Below, piece by piece: positions 1-11,596 of a stretch of DNA of 64,000 nucleotides (positions are counted from its first letter, which is position 1; each line of letters begins with the position of its first letter). Source of the stretch: Siphonodentalium dalli. Its lineage: Eukaryota; Mollusca; Scaphopoda; Gadilida; Siphonodentaliidae. The position numbers and the translations under genes are program-made. Where the stretch lies: contig CP136061.1 in assembly GCA_032622095.1 (NCBI GenBank), positions 257,952,077-258,016,076 on the forward strand. Direction: 5' to 3'. The notes beneath the pieces were generated by a model that was not told the origin of the DNA, made no database searches, and was given only the letters and a program-made list of their open reading frames with translations.

Positions 1-2670
1 GAAATTAATATAGACATGTGTTCGCATAGTAGCCCTATCGGGGGCATGTTTCCTTAAATGGTAGCAATAATGAAAATTTACACTGTGTATTACAAACCAC
101 TCAAGGCTTCAAAAATATTACTAATTTTTGTGTTGTGATCAGTTGTCTCGCTTGTTTAGCTGCGATACATGATTCAATAATTTCATTTACCGCCAATAAA
201 GCAGTATTGACTGGTATTGACGCATTATTTTCTCAATATAACGGCGAGTTTAGATTCCTACTAATAATGCTATAAATTAACGACAATAAAGAGAAATCAA
301 AGATTAAAGAGTACATCGAATAAATGTGTATACACGCGTTCCGCTCGTATGCCTTTTCCAGACCAATGGTTGATAACCCCCTACATAATAGAGCGTTTTG
401 ATAAGAACATGTGTCCACATAGTAGGCCTTTCGTGACATGAGACTGCCACTTGGTACAGACTGTCACTTGGTACATGCTTTGTTTACTCTGTATAACAGC
501 CTATCTTGATGGGAGTTATAATACATATAATTGATGAAAATAATGCATGAAGTAAGTATTTATACACTAGTCTACATAATATGGGCTCTTTAGTTTCTCC
601 ATTTAATGGAGATTTTAGAGTAATAATATGAATGAACTATGACTAGAATACATCGAAGAACCAGACACCAATGCCATACTCCTACCATCCATGGAGCAAG
701 TAATATACATGATATAAGACATAAAATACAACAGACAGTATCGTGTGCAACCGCTAAGGTATCATATGAATGAACCGTCATACACAATGATGTTACAACC
801 AAAACTGCCTTATGGACGAAATACTGGAACTGATTATACATTTGATACACGACATGTCATTCCACTTTATACATGGTCAGTTAGATATCTTGCGAAAGTG
901 ACGTGCACCTTTAAGGTATGTGACCAAAATGTGTTGTATTGTATTTTATATATATGACCATTTCTGCAGTAAATAACGACACATCATTACTAGTGGGACT
1001 ATGTGTGAAGCTCTTTGAATTAAATGAGCTTACTATGGTGGACATGTTTAACCAGATACGTTCTTCAAATAATGTTGGGATTTAAATTGAAGCTTAATTA
1101 GCCCTTCAAGCTTTCCAAATCAAGGTTATGGCGTGAAACAACCTGGAGAGAAAGATTTTATTTAGTTACTAATGTGGGTTCAAATAGAAACACATGGCGA
1201 AGGCCATGATTCGAGCCTGTATGGCGCTTCATAGCCCATTAAAGGCGCGCCGATGGGTGTGGTTAACTTTAATATGTCATGTGTAGGCCAGAAGCCACGA
1301 GGAACCCATTGCTGTCCATGTCTGTACCCCATATATACTGCTATATGCAGTCGACCTACCTAGGACCTCAGTTTCTCCTTTCCTGTGTGGCTATTCCAAA
1401 CCCATTTAGTGCAATGCGTTTGAAAATATACAGAGCGTTATTAAGAAGGATCGCTGATGCGTATAATATAACCAATATTTAGTCAAAATTTTAAGAAAAC
1501 CCATTATTGAAACATTGCGTTTGATAGTGTTGGGATTTGACCATATAATGGTTATCAGTGAAGTGATGACATGTGCACTAAATGACCTCAGTCAGTAAAG
1601 GCTAGTTCAGACCATATGAGAACCACACTCACCACCCATGCCTATACCCAAACAAACACCATGGCGACAGCGAAACACTACGAAGCTTCTCCCCACACGG
1701 ACACTGTTGTCTTCCATGAATAATTTCTGATCCCATGTTGAGACCAAATTTCAGCCAAAGGGAACCCGTGGTTTCTGAGAAAATTATATTACAATTATGT
1801 ACGGATGACGGACGAAGAGTGATTGGTTTTAGTTTCCACACAGATGTGTACCAACACGTTTTGAGACTGATATAGATGAAGTGTCCCTTTTATTATTGTT
1901 ACGATGTGAAGTTGGCTAGTTCATACCCGTAGTATCAGTTTCACTGGCCAGTGTCACTTAGAAACAATATTACGGATCATTGTCACATACAAAGGTCTTC
2001 AAAGGGAAGTCTATAATATGAGTAATATTTTCGCGGGCTTTTAAAGTTGTATATATATATATATATATAATAGGTGTGGCTTCACATTAGCAAAGATGTC
2101 CCAAAGGAACATGCACACCATGAACGGAGGAAATATTAATAATCAAGGATGTATTCTCAATACAGGGGGAGGGGGTAATTTAATTTGTTACAGTCAATGG
2201 AGCGATTAGGAATGAATAAATTATGGAAAACAAGATGTGAAGAGGCCTATATGACATATGTAGAGCGTGCTACCTATATGACATCTGTAGAGCGTGCTAA
2301 CGGATTTAGTCATAGAAAGAGTAATATCCAAGATGGATGCTTCGTTCAAATTCTATAGAGCCCATCTGGAGGTGCTACTAAACAAGGAATTTTTACAAAA
2401 ACTTGGAGATGAAAGTGGATATTCGAAGATTATGAGGGATTAGAAGTTGTAAGAAAAAGAAGAGCGAATAAAAACAGGAAGTGGTAGATAAAAAAGAGGG
2501 ATAAAAAAAAAAAGATAACAAAGAAAATTATGAATAAATAGAGGATATCCACCCTTTTTCAGTGGATATGGGTTATATCTCATGAGTCATGACAAAACAT
2601 TGAATTTCCACGATATGATCAAATAATAAGCATGTGATACAACGCTTAGCCGATGGGTGTGGAGTCAGCC
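1..2670. other. AT-rich non-coding stretch
   Basis: I see no supportable gene here. Open frames on both strands are short, lack splice context and have no recognisable domain. A (TA)n run lies at about 2050-2069. The stretch around 1629-1841 reads like a degenerate dispersed repeat, because similar 'heading to a GACGG run' text is common in invertebrate interspersed repeats, but I cannot place it in a family. Confidence 0.5.
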
Positions 2671-2679
2671 GGTAGGTTT

Positions 2680-2810
2680 CACGAGGGATTGCGTCAGATT
2701 CCAATGACTCAGGCGTTGCGCCGGAAGTAGGGATTGCGCCAGATTCGAATGACTCAGGCATTGCGCCAGAAGTAGGGATTGCATCAGATTCGAATGACAG
2801 GCATTGCAGG
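2680..2810. repeat. 48-bp tandem repeat, about 2.5 copies
   Basis: The block GGATTGCGYCAGATTCSAATG followed by ACTCAGGCRTTGCGCCRGAAGTA recurs at roughly 48-bp spacing. Because 48 is a multiple of three it stays open on the minus strand as a repetitive Ser/Glu/Ala/Pro frame, which I do not regard as a gene. Confidence 0.75.
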
Positions 2811-2939
2811 AGGCATAGTTTCTTATGGGCTGGATCTTATTCTAGGGTTTAGGAGACGTGTGTAGACCACTCAATATCCCCTCAGGTGTAGTGTGGAACC
2901 CTCAGAAGTGGCAGTGGGTTAGATATATTAAAAGACCGT

Positions 2940-3340
2940 TAATTTTAATTTAATTTTAAATTATTTTTGAATTTTAGAAAAAGTTAAAGTTTTTTAAGTT
3001 TTTCATATTTTTTTAATTTATGAATTTTTTTTTAAGTTTTTCATTTTTGTTTCTTTTTGAAAAGTTTTTTAAGTTTTTTGAAATTTTTGAGTATTTTGAA
3101 GTTTTTAAAGTTTTTTGAAATTTTTTGAGATTTTGGAAATTTGAGAAATTTTTGAAGTTTTTGAAATTTTGAAGTTTTTGACATTTTTGAAGTTTTTGAA
3201 ATTTTTGAAGTTTTGAATTTTTTGAAGTTTTCAATGCGAGTGTCACTTTAACATTATCCCACAGTGTGCACCATGTGTTACTTTAACATTCATCCATAGT
3301 GAGTGTCACTTTAATAATCATCCCCAGTGAGAGCCTAGTG
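2940..3340. repeat. T-rich GAAGTTTTT minisatellite and flanking short repeats
   Basis: From about 3050 to 3235 the sequence is a degenerate tandem of GAAGTTTTTGAAATTTTT-like units. It is strongly strand-asymmetric (purine-poor on plus). Next to it (3235-3340) the motif GTGTCACTTTAACATTATCCC repeats about three times with drift. The Lys/Phe/Asn-rich minus-strand frame over 3013-3246 is a by-product of the repeat. Confidence 0.8.
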
Positions 3341-3454
3341 TCCCTTCAAGACTGAAGCTACCCCAACGAGATCATCACGTGATATACATGTAGATAATAT
3401 TCCGTTCATTATACGATGGTGGACCGAAAGCGGTGCCCTACATATCATCTAGCA

Positions 3455-3625
3455 CCTGACCTCAAATAGGTCATGACATATGATGACCTAGGATTATGTA
3501 AATTAGCGAGAAAGTAGGTCATGACCTATGATGACCTAGGTCAAACTGCCTAGACTGCAGAGAATATAGGTCAAACTCCATGTACTGCAGAGAATGTAGG
3601 TCAACCTGTCTAGACTGCCCCCAAC
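3455..3625. repeat. Short tandem repeats with TAGGTCATGACCTA palindromes
   Basis: TAGGTCATGACATATGATGACC recurs twice, followed by three diverged copies of an approximately 40-bp unit ending CTGCAGAGAATRTAGGTCAA. No coding signal is seen. Confidence 0.6.
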
Positions 3626-3629
3626 TGGG

Positions 3630-4320
3630 GTGGGTATCATCAGTTTCAGTTGGTGTATAGTAAAATTTAAATAATATGCTGATTTTGTTTCGTTCAATAT
3701 GTGCATGCGCATATGTGGACAAGGTGTGTAGAAATACAGCTTTTAGTTAAATAAAGTGTTCCAACGCGCATCCAGTAACAAAAAAGAGAAGCATGACCAT
3801 TCCATGTGTTCATGAACGCGGACACTAGCACATAACAAAGAACATTTATATACCCGTCATTTTGTGACGGGCAACCCCCTAGTTATGGGGGTGTTCCTGT
3901 CTCTCATGTGGCTTGAATCCATTGGGGAACATAATGGATATAAATGGTCTTTGGACTGTTTTCTTATTGTTGAATGCTTTATTGCGTAAGTTACCATTTA
4001 AGGTAGAACAATGAAGAACATATATACATAATATTTACAATGAATGTGGATGGTCGGTCTAAATGTTACAATGTGTAACGTACATATACAGATATGCTGT
4101 AATAATGACATACAACGCAATACATGCCATAATTTAAAATGATTACCTTTCTAAACAAACACAAATAGTACATGTGTATAAATCATCTCAGCTGCCCTCC
4201 GCGTTACATAATATGTGTTAGTATGTATACTTATTTGTCTCTAATATTAGCAAGTTAGTTACTGTACTATTTATTTATATTTATTCATATCCTTGAAAGC
4301 TATCTTAAGATAAATGGCTA
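3630..4320. other. No gene seen
   Basis: AT-rich sequence with no coding or repeat structure that I can support, apart from what may be the 3' untranslated tail of the minus-strand LINE fragment next to it (about 4180-4326). Confidence 0.4.
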
Positions 4321-4326
4321 CCTGCT

Positions 4327-4540
4327 TTAAGCGCAATATTTCTCTATTGATAATAATCCATGTAGTTTACCTCTGGTGGGGTTCTCCCAATAGTATTTCG
4401 GAATATAACGTTCACCTATATCCGTATATCGTTGTATTTATCACAAATAAGGAGGAAGTGGTATTCGTCCCCCACTTCGGAATTGCACGCAGAACAGTTT
4501 TTGTATTCATTTTCCTCTACCTTTTCATTTCAATTGGTAG
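4327..4540 (-). pseudogene. Non-LTR retrotransposon ORF2 C-terminal fragment, frameshifted
   Basis: On the minus strand the translation gives CSACNSEVGDEYHFLLICDK followed by YNDIR. This is the Cys/His cluster near the C-terminus of many LINE ORF2 proteins (CxxC, then GDE-HFLL-C, then a Y..R motif). After YNDIR the family continuation is found in another frame (RYIPKYYWENPTRGKLHGLL), so there is a frameshift, and it ends at a TAA at 4327-4329. Nothing of the endonuclease or reverse transcriptase remains, so this is a dead, 5'-truncated copy. The plus-strand ORF across the same bases is a shadow. The clade is uncertain (CR1, I or Jockey-like). Confidence 0.72.
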
Positions 4541-4559
4541 TATGTGGTTAGCCTTCCTT

Positions 4560-5560
4560 ATCTTGATCAGCTGTTGCCAATGATGTTTAGGTAATTACAA
4601 TAAATATTTACAAATATCCGAACGTGATTTCATTTTACTGTAAAATACTATGCTATCCCCGATAGTGTTTGGTAACCTGTTAGTGCCGGAAAACTCCTTT
4701 ACAGTCTTATACCCTGCATGTATAGACGCCATACTCATGCTGGGCATTGGTCAACTGCGGAAGTGGTAAGTCCTTCCGCAGGTGACCTATGGCCAGTATT
4801 AAATCCAATAATTTGATATTCTACATCTTTACAATTGCTGTTAATCTGTTACTTGTTATAGGAATGGGTTCCTTCCGTCCGTCCGTCCGTCTAGCCGTCT
4901 GTCCGTCCCGAATTTGTAAGAGTCATAACTTGAACAAATGTCAACGGATTTCAAAGATTTTTGTTATATGATGTGGCAGAACTCCGTACGTTGGAGATAC
5001 GAAATTCTGTTCGTGCTTCACGTTGTGTACTTTTTTGGGTGACGACAAGTCATGGAGCCGTATAGATCTGTTGTAAATTCGTTTATTGTCTGAACATAGC
5101 TTCGCTTCAAGGTCGGTCAGCTGATGCTGGCATTCTCAGGCTCTTCTGGATCAGTAAGTCTTTCCCAGGGCGGTACTCATAGGAGGACTCAGTCAACTGA
5201 ACACTGATGGATAAAATATCAGTGCTTATATTTACAATTGGTAACCTACTTTTCAAAATCATGTGACGATGTTACTGGCCAAGTTTGACAACTGCTTGTC
5301 AACGGCTCGTCACTAAAGGTAGCTTTCGTATAGCTTTCGTATATCATGACCAGTGCAGTGTACCAAAACATCTGATAACCTTTATACCTCTGCACTGGTT
5401 CGACTGGGAACTTTCCTGAGAATTAGCTAGAATCAGCATCGCGTGATCTCGTTGTCATGCTAAGTACGGCTGTACGACTAACATTCCCATGACTGTTGTT
5501 CGTGCATCATAATAGATGAAATATTAACTGATACAATAGTACACATGGGTGTGATAAGGC
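4560..5560. repeat. Dispersed repeat with CCGTCCGT run
   Basis: The interval has no gene. At 4877-4913 there is a (CCGT)n-like microsatellite, followed by CAACGGATTTCAAAGATTTT, which is the same motif that recurs in the tandem units at 5720-6060. The two blocks therefore probably belong to one interspersed repeat family. The remainder (about 4980-5560) shows nothing I can name. Confidence 0.5.
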
Positions 5561-5569
5561 AGGGGCGCA

Positions 5570-6110
5570 CATCGTTATGTTACAATGAGTTCACCTGACC
5601 ATTACCTAGAATACGTTCGCAAGCCAGGTCCGGCGGATATTTTTACCGGAGTTATTGGACTTTGTTTATTATTTTTGTCGAATTTACCAAATAGAAAATA
5701 GATGACGTCACAGGGCTCATTTCCACAAACATCAACGGATTTCAAAGATATTTGGTATATATGAGTTCACTTGACCAGTATCTAGAAGGAGTTCGCAAAC
5801 CAGGTCCGGTCGGATATTTTACGCTGACTTATTGGACTTTGTTTATTTTTGTGTGTGCAAATGGACGACGTCACAAGACTCATTACACAAATGCCAACGG
5901 ATTTCAAAAAAATTTGGTATATGAGTTCACATGACCAATATCTAGAACGAGTTCGCAAACCAGGTTCGGCCTGATATTTTCATCAGAGTTATTGGACTTT
6001 GTTTATTATTTTTTTGGTGCAAGGAACATGGCTAATTTCCACAAATGTCAGTACCTAAAATGAGTTCGCAAGCCAGTCTTTTTGACAAAATCCCACCTCT
6101 TGTTTAGCCC
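5570..6110. repeat. Tandem repeat, four diverged units of about 110-180 bp
   Basis: The motif GAGTTCGCAARCCAGGTCCG recurs starting near 5614, 5790, 5950 and 6063. Each copy is followed by a block ending ATTGGACTTTGTTTATTWTTT and, in the middle copies, by GACGTCAC plus CAACGGATTTCAAARAWATT. Unit length varies through internal deletions. Confidence 0.75.
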
Positions 6111-6414
6111 ATACTGACAACGCAAACATTATTGAGAATGCACCCCCCCCAACTGCACAATTCGGCGGATGATACCGTCGGCTGCGACTGCCGGTTACAT
6201 GTACATGTATATCACATATATACCATATATTCCTGTTTATTTTGATCTATACATGTAGGTTGTCCTACACCAATGTGTGCCTTAAAGACCATTTAAACGT
6301 ATCTTATCTAATCTTGTCTTATCATATGCGGTTTTAATTCAATGGACAAGTTGACACAGCGTTAATCAATTCATGGCTAGGCGGATCGATTCCTTGGACA
6401 ATTCAAGGACATAC

Positions 6415-8068
6415 AAACCCTATAGAAGACCCAGACAGAGCAGCAGATCTGATGAATATGGATATCGCGAGACTAGCTAATTGGGCACATCAGTGGCTTT
6501 TTACTTTTAATCCTAAAAAAACTGAATCTCTTCTCATCTCCAGAAAGCGAACACCCATAGCCCACCCGCCACTTCAGATGTCCAATTCTATTATCACAGA
6601 AGTTAGCTCGCATAAGCACCTAGGATTAACATTTGACAATCAAGCGAAATGGGGTGACCACATAGATGATATTCTGATAGAGCTTGGAAGAAAATTAATA
6701 TAATGCGAATGCATAGATTTTCGCTGAATAGAAAAACCCTTCAAAAAATATATTTCTCTTACATTCGTCCAATCATAGAATATGCTGCACCAGCATGGGA
6801 CAATTGTACATGTGAATTGAGCATACGACTTGAAAAAATTCAATTTGAAGCAGCAAGGATTGTTTCAGGAGCCACACGTAGCACTAACAATAGCGACCTT
6901 CTATCTGAACTTGGGTGGGAAACATTAGCAGAAAAAAGAAAAAATTTAAACTACATCAGTTTTATAAAATGTTTGTTAGATCATCACCATCCTATTTATA
7001 CAACATGATCAACACCGATACCCCGGGTTCCCAGAGATATAATTTTAGGAGAAACGACTTAAGACCTCCGCAAGCTGACAACTCGGCATATATGAACACC
7101 TTCCTTCCATCTGCTACTCGCCTGTGGAATGATTTAACACCCGAAACTAAAAGCGCAAAGTCTTTAGAGATATTCAAGTCACGAATAGATATAGAAAAAC
7201 GGAGAAATTCATTGAAAGTTCAACATTTTGATTGTTGTTTAAATCGCGAAACTCAAATATTGCATGCCCGTTTAAGACTCAAGTGTAGTAATCTAAATCG
7301 TGACCTTCGTGAAAACCATTTACGTGATTGTGACAAATGTTTATGCGGGGATGTAGAAAGCGCTGAACACTTTCTATTATTCTGTCAAAGATATACTCAA
7401 CTCAGGTCTGACTCATTCTCAAATATTGACCCGACTTTCTTAACTACCAAGATCTTACTCAAAGGCATACCATTGCTATCATCTGAAATAAATAATGAAA
7501 TATTCAGAGCTACGCAATACTTCATTCAAAAAAGCGGTCGTTTCAAACAATACACTAACAATTCAACGGCATAGCAACGATAACCCATGGAGTTTCCATA
7601 TTTAGTTTCCACATTTATTTTCAAAACAATTCATTTTCAAAATAATTCTTTCTACAAGTTAGTCTAAAAATGTTCATAACAGTGGTACCGACTCTTTCAC
7701 ATACAAGCTCTTTGTTTCTATCGCTTCACCTATCTCTGTCTCGTATTCCTTGTGAATACACCCCTCTCCTTATTATCCACATAAGCTTATTTATCATTTC
7801 AGCACTTATTGTAAACTCGTCTGTACATCATAATATTAATATACCATCACTTCTTAAACTTATTGTTTCTCTAACTCGGCCACTTGCCATTCGCTCGATC
7901 TTTCTTTATTTCTACAATTTTTCTACTTGTCTGAGGAGATAGCTCAACAAAAGCACATATCTGCTTGCTGCTAAATCCTCTTCCCCTTTTCTATTCTACT
8001 CATGTTTCCATCATCTAAATGTTGTTCATTATAAATGTAATATTGGGGCAAATACATATTGTTTAAAT
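6415..8068 (+). pseudogene. 5'-truncated non-LTR retrotransposon (reverse transcriptase C-terminal half) with 3' UTR
   Basis: A LINE relic. The frame beginning near 6426 encodes the post-catalytic part of the reverse transcriptase: DPDRAADLMNMDIARLANWA, then NPKKTESLLISRK, then SHKHLGLTFD. The palm motifs with the catalytic YxDD box are missing, so the copy is 5'-truncated. A stop near 6701 and frame changes near 6703 and 6915-7010 break it. The thumb region continues as YIRPIIEYAAPAWDNC and then RLEKIQFEAARIVSG. The tail carries FLPSATRLWNDL and a CDKCLCGDVESAEHFLLFC Cys/His cluster, ending at 7574. The A/T- and pyrimidine-rich stretch to about 8068 is probably its 3' UTR. It cannot encode an active enzyme. 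The family is widespread in invertebrates; I would not commit to a clade. Confidence 0.85.
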
Positions 8069-8158
8069 CAATGAGGTCCCCAGAGGGTGAATATGGTGAT
8101 GCTGGCCCGCTATGCGGGATAGCATCACTTAATTCACCATCTGGGGACCCCATTCTGC
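8069..8158. repeat. ~93-bp hairpin element (GCAGAATGAGGT family), copy 1
   Basis: An inverted repeat with arms of about 42 nt: AATGAGGTCCCCAGAGGGTG on the left is mirrored by the run ending GGGGACCCCATTCTGC on the right, and the centre is GGCCCGCTATGCGGGATAGC. The left GCAG terminus is missing. Related copies are at 9928, 10223 and 43246. It sits directly at the 3' end of the LINE relic. Confidence 0.85.
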
Positions 8159-8279
8159 AAATGTCAGACATGGAATACACTAAACTATCCCGAATGAGTA
8201 GAGGCTGCATAAGTGCCGTTGTACCGAAAGCTGAATGTTAGATTGCAAATAACTGGAATATAGGGAGTAACTTGTAATT

Positions 8280-8556
8280 ATCAACATGTAATCACTGAAT
8301 ATCAAGCCATATACATGTATTATTACTTTAACATGTAATCACTGAATATCAAGCCATATAAATATTATTACTTTAACATGTAATCACTGAATATCAAGGC
8401 ATATAAATATTATTACTTTAACATGTAATCACTGAATATCAAGCCATATAAATATTATTACTTTAACATGTAATCACTGAATATCAAGCCATATAAATAT
8501 TATTACTTTACCATGTAATCACTGAATATCAAGCCATATAAATAGTATTACTTTGT
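8280..8556. repeat. 45-bp satellite, about six copies
   Basis: The unit ACATGTAATCACTGAATATC plus AAGCCATATAAATATTATTACTTTA (45 bp) repeats nearly perfectly from 8284; the first copy has a 2-bp insertion. High identity between units suggests recent expansion. Confidence 0.93.
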
Positions 8557-8592
8557 TTTGGAGGCACGCCTGGTGCCAAGTCCGATTTGTTA

Positions 8593-8961
8593 CCCTGTGC
8601 CAATGCATTCTCTTATATATGCGAGTCGACCATAGGTCGCCTCGCATATATAAGAGAATGCATTGGCCTAACAATTTTTTATCATTTTTTTTTTTATAAA
8701 TCTTTCTTACAACTTTTAGGACATACAATAAAAAAACATCCATTACCCGCATGGAGCCCCTCACATATATAGAAGCATATAGAAGAGTGTCGTCTGCTCA
8801 TGTTTGTCTGGGGCTCTGTATGGGTGAAATTATAAAATTGTTAAAGAATATAAGAACAAATTATTAAAATTGTAAAACATTGTTAGGCCAATGCATTCTC
8901 TTATATATGCGAGGCGACCTATGGTCGACTCGCATATATAATATAATTCATTGGCACAGGG
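8593..8961. mobile_element. Double-palindrome element, stand-alone form (CCCTGTGCC termini)
   Basis: Two near-perfect hairpins of about 70 bp (8600-8667 and 8883-8951) face each other. They are bounded by CCCTGTGCC at the left and GGCACAGGG at the right, with TTA before and TAA after. The AT-rich middle contains a third inverted motif (GAGCCCC near 8754, GGGGCTC near 8809). The copy at 41530-41897 has the same plan in the opposite orientation, which defines the unit at about 369 bp. There is no coding capacity. This hairpin module is also nested inside the TTAA-flanked MITEs described below. Confidence 0.85.
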
Positions 8962-8979
8962 TAAACATGAAGCGCAGGC

Positions 8980-9462
8980 TGAGGACGATACAATGTGTAT
9001 ACATTATACCTGTGTTAATTTTCTGTAAAATAGAGAAAATATCCCGATAGAGGTTGACCATTTAGATCATTTAGATCATTAGCATCACAATCACAACTTT
9101 TGTGTTATGGTTTTATTTCAAGCCAATCTCGGCTGTTAAATGATATTTATTTGAACGATGTATGCACGTTGGTCCAAATATAGTATGGTGCATCAAACGT
9201 TAAACAAGATAATGACTGTAGTGTTAATCATTTACATAATCCAACAGGTCTGAGGACGATACAATGTGTATACATTATACCTGTGTTAATTTTCTGTAAA
9301 ATAGAAAAAATATCCCGATAGAGGTTGACCATTTAGATCATTTAGATCATTAGCCTCATAATCACAACTTTTGTGTTATGGTTTTATTTCAAGCCAATCT
9401 CGGCTGTTAAATGATAAACAAGATAATGACTGTAGTGTTAATCATTTTCATAATCCAACAGG
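8980..9462. repeat. Tandem duplication of about 271 bp
   Basis: The sequence starting TGAGGACGATACAATGTGTA at 8980 is repeated from 9251. The second copy lacks about 60 bp after GGCTGTTAAATGAT. Both copies include a doubled TTTAGATCA motif. There is no gene. Confidence 0.88.
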
Positions 9463-9548
9463 TCTATTACAAAATAAGAGTATATCTATCAACAGGAGAA
9501 AAACGGCGGTCATTTTGAAATTGTCTACCATTCTGTCTTATGTTCACA

Positions 9549-9870
9549 TATTTATAATGCTTAAAGTGATGTGAAACACTCCGGTAGGGTGATCAAATAT
9601 AAATGGAGAATAGTCTCGTTCAAAGTAGTAATATTTACAAATATTATATCCATATTGACAGCACACACCGTCATAAATGCGGTGAGTCTCGATGGCGAAA
9701 TCGTTTCGTTAGTTTATCGCAGATCGATGCGTCCCGAATCAAGTAGTAAATATTTACAATTGAGCGTCGTTCCGATGATTTTTTCTATGGAGTGGTACGG
9801 TCGATTTGCTTCCGATTTTCGGCGATGTTAGTAGAATGTTACATTCCTCCAGTTGGCATAGCGCCTGGAT
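9549..9870 (+). repeat. Dispersed repeat, copy related to 14290-14600
   Basis: Blocks such as ACACTCC-GGT-GGGTGATCAAAT, AAATGGAGAATA, TCGATGGCGAAAT, GCGTCCCGAATC and CTATGGAGTGGTA are shared in order with 14310-14600 and, in reverse complement, with part of 12913-13095. It is a mobile or duplicated segment; no transposase frame is visible. Confidence 0.75.
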
Positions 9871-9927
9871 ACTAACTGATCGGTTTCATGCAGCCGAACA
9901 AGTCTGCAAATAGCATGTCTGTCATTT

Positions 9928-10020
9928 GCAGAATGAGGTACCCAGAGGGTGAATTTAGTGATGCTATCCCGCATAGCGGGCTAGCATCACCAAATTCACC
10001 CTCTGGAGACCTCATTCTGC
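9928..10020. repeat. 93-bp hairpin element, copy 2
   Basis: GCAGAATGAGGTACCCAGAG at the left end is mirrored by the run ending GAGACCTCATTCTGC at the right, with centre ATCCCGCATAGCGGGCTAGC. The flanking sequence to about 10130 is shared with the copy at 43246, so the transposed or duplicated unit can be longer than the hairpin. Confidence 0.9.
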
Positions 10021-10136
10021 TTATGCCTCATCTTCTGTGAAGTATCTATAGTCTCAAATTCACTTTATTTTTAGTTACATTTTCCCTTCTGGGAAGTTTC
10101 TATATCCCCTAATTTGCAGAAGATAAAATTCATAAT

Positions 10137-10192
10137 TGAGGTGCCCAAAGGGTGAACATTACCAACTTCAACTGGGGAACTTCAATCTGATC
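10137..10192. repeat. Degenerate half of the hairpin family
   Basis: GAGGTGCCCAAAGGGTGAAC resembles one arm of the 93-bp hairpins on either side, followed by a weak mirrored arm (CTGGGGAACTTCAATCTG). It is probably an eroded copy between copies 2 and 3. Confidence 0.5.
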
Positions 10193-10222
10193 CTAGGTCT
10201 ACCATAGAAGTAGAGGGCCTAA

Positions 10223-10315
10223 GCAGAATGAGGTTCCCAGAGGGTGAATTTGGTGATGCTAGCCCGCTATGCGGGATTGCATAACTAAATTCACCCTCTG
10301 GGAACCTCATTCTGC
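10223..10315. repeat. 93-bp hairpin element, copy 3
   Basis: GCAGAATGAGGTTCCCAGAG is mirrored by the run ending CTGGGAACCTCATTCTGC, with centre GCCCGCTATGCGGGATTGC. This is the best-paired copy. The following AAATGACAGACA matches, in reverse complement, the TGTCTGTCATTT before copy 2, so copies 2 and 3 form a larger inverted pair. Confidence 0.9.
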
Positions 10316-10329
10316 AAATGACAGACACG

Positions 10330-10945
10330 CTATTTGCAGACTTGTCTGTATTGTTGTGATTCACAGGACTCATGTGGCACACATAAATGTTTGATGTAAC
10401 GTATACGATTACAATTTGAATACGGCGCCCATTTTGAAAAAAAAGTGGTGGCCAATTTGATCTGTCGATCATCATGATAGCTCTGTTGGAAAAATATGTT
10501 TAGTCTTCACACTGACCATCCATACGAAATGTCATGCTTGTATCACGTAGTGAACGATTCTTTCAGTAATTGACACTTAGTCTCCCCTACTATAAGGCAT
10601 ATATACATGTAGGAATGCAGTGTAACTCACCGATATGTATGAAAAATGCAAAATACAAATATCAACTTAATGATATTTTCGTTGTGTTTACTTTGTTATT
10701 TTCACGTCAGTTTGCACCACATATCGTACCAGAACAAACTCGATTGATATGGAACCCACATACATCAAAATGCGCTGTTTTCGTTGTTGTGTTCATTATT
10801 TCCACTAATCTATCTCTTCTATATATTTTGAGAACTCCTTGTATTCGAGAGATAGCCCACACCCTCCGGACCTCAATGATATGATCGTGAATGAGTATTG
10901 ATATACCCCACTAAACTTTGACAAACACCAGTAATGGTGTGTAGA
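10330..10945. other. No gene seen
   Basis: Open frames of about 100 codons occur but show no domain, splice context or codon pattern I trust. No repeat is recognised. Confidence 0.4.
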
Positions 10946-10997
10946 TCATTTACATATCTCTCCTATATATTTTGATACAATCTATCTAATTTACATA

Positions 10998-11536
10998 TCT
11001 CTCTTATATATTTATGTTTGTGTGTGTGTTGTACTTCATACAAATCTACGATTCTCGACCGATCGGGACGAAACTTGGTACGTGTGTGTAGTTTGACCAG
11101 GCGGTGGTCGTTGTCGTATTGGCGAGCCCGTGCGACGCCCGTGCAGCGCATGTGCAGACGAGATCTCGGAAACGGGTGGAGCTATCGACTTGAAATTTGC
11201 TATGTGAATGTATCTTGCGCCGGGTACAAATTTTATCGGGTCGCCGAGCCCGTGCGACGCCCGTGCAGCGCATGCGCAGACGAGATCTCGGAAACGGGCG
11301 GAGCTATCGACTTGAAATTTGCTAGGTGAATGTATCTTGCGCCGGGTACAAATTTTATCGGGTCGCCGAGCCCGTGCGACGCCAGCTTCGCGCATGCGCA
11401 GACCAGATCTCGTAAACGGGTGGAGCTACCGGGTACAAATTTTTCTTATTGAAACGCGTGGAGCTAAAAATTAAAAAAAAATATAAAAAAAATGTCATGT
11501 TTCGGACAAGCCGCCGGTGGCGGGCTAACCTGCTAG
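10998..11536 (+). mobile_element. Non-autonomous Helitron, CTAG 3' end
   Basis: The element starts at a TCTCTTATATATTTATG sequence (5' TC) and ends CCGCCGGTGGCGGGCTAACC TGCTAG followed by T. The CCGCC-GGT-GGCGG hairpin just upstream of a terminal CTAG is the standard Helitron 3' signature. The inside is made of about 118-bp tandem modules (GATCTCGGAAACGGGYGGAG, then CTTGAAATTTGCTA, then GGGTCGCCGAGCCCGTGCG) at about 11160, 11280 and 11400. There is no Rep/helicase coding. The overlapping Arg-rich frames are repeat artefacts. Confidence 0.82.
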
Positions 11537-11558
11537 TACTATATATTTTGAGACTTCG

Positions 11559-11596
<38 letters not shown>

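Noticed and set aside
3013-3246. Lys/Phe/Asn-rich 77-codon ORF, coiled-coil-like
   Set aside because: Pure translation of a T-rich minisatellite.
4314-4583. Plus-strand 89-codon hydrophobic ORF, membrane-like
   Set aside because: The recognisable coding signal is on the opposite strand (LINE Cys/His tail); hydrophobicity is a by-product.
7670-7942. 90-codon hydrophobic ORF
   Set aside because: Lies in the pyrimidine-rich 3' untranslated tail of the LINE relic ending at 7574.
11018-11395. Overlapping Arg/Cys-rich ORFs on both strands (also at 34258 and 36403)
   Set aside because: They are reads through the ~118-bp Helitron module and occur wherever that module is present.
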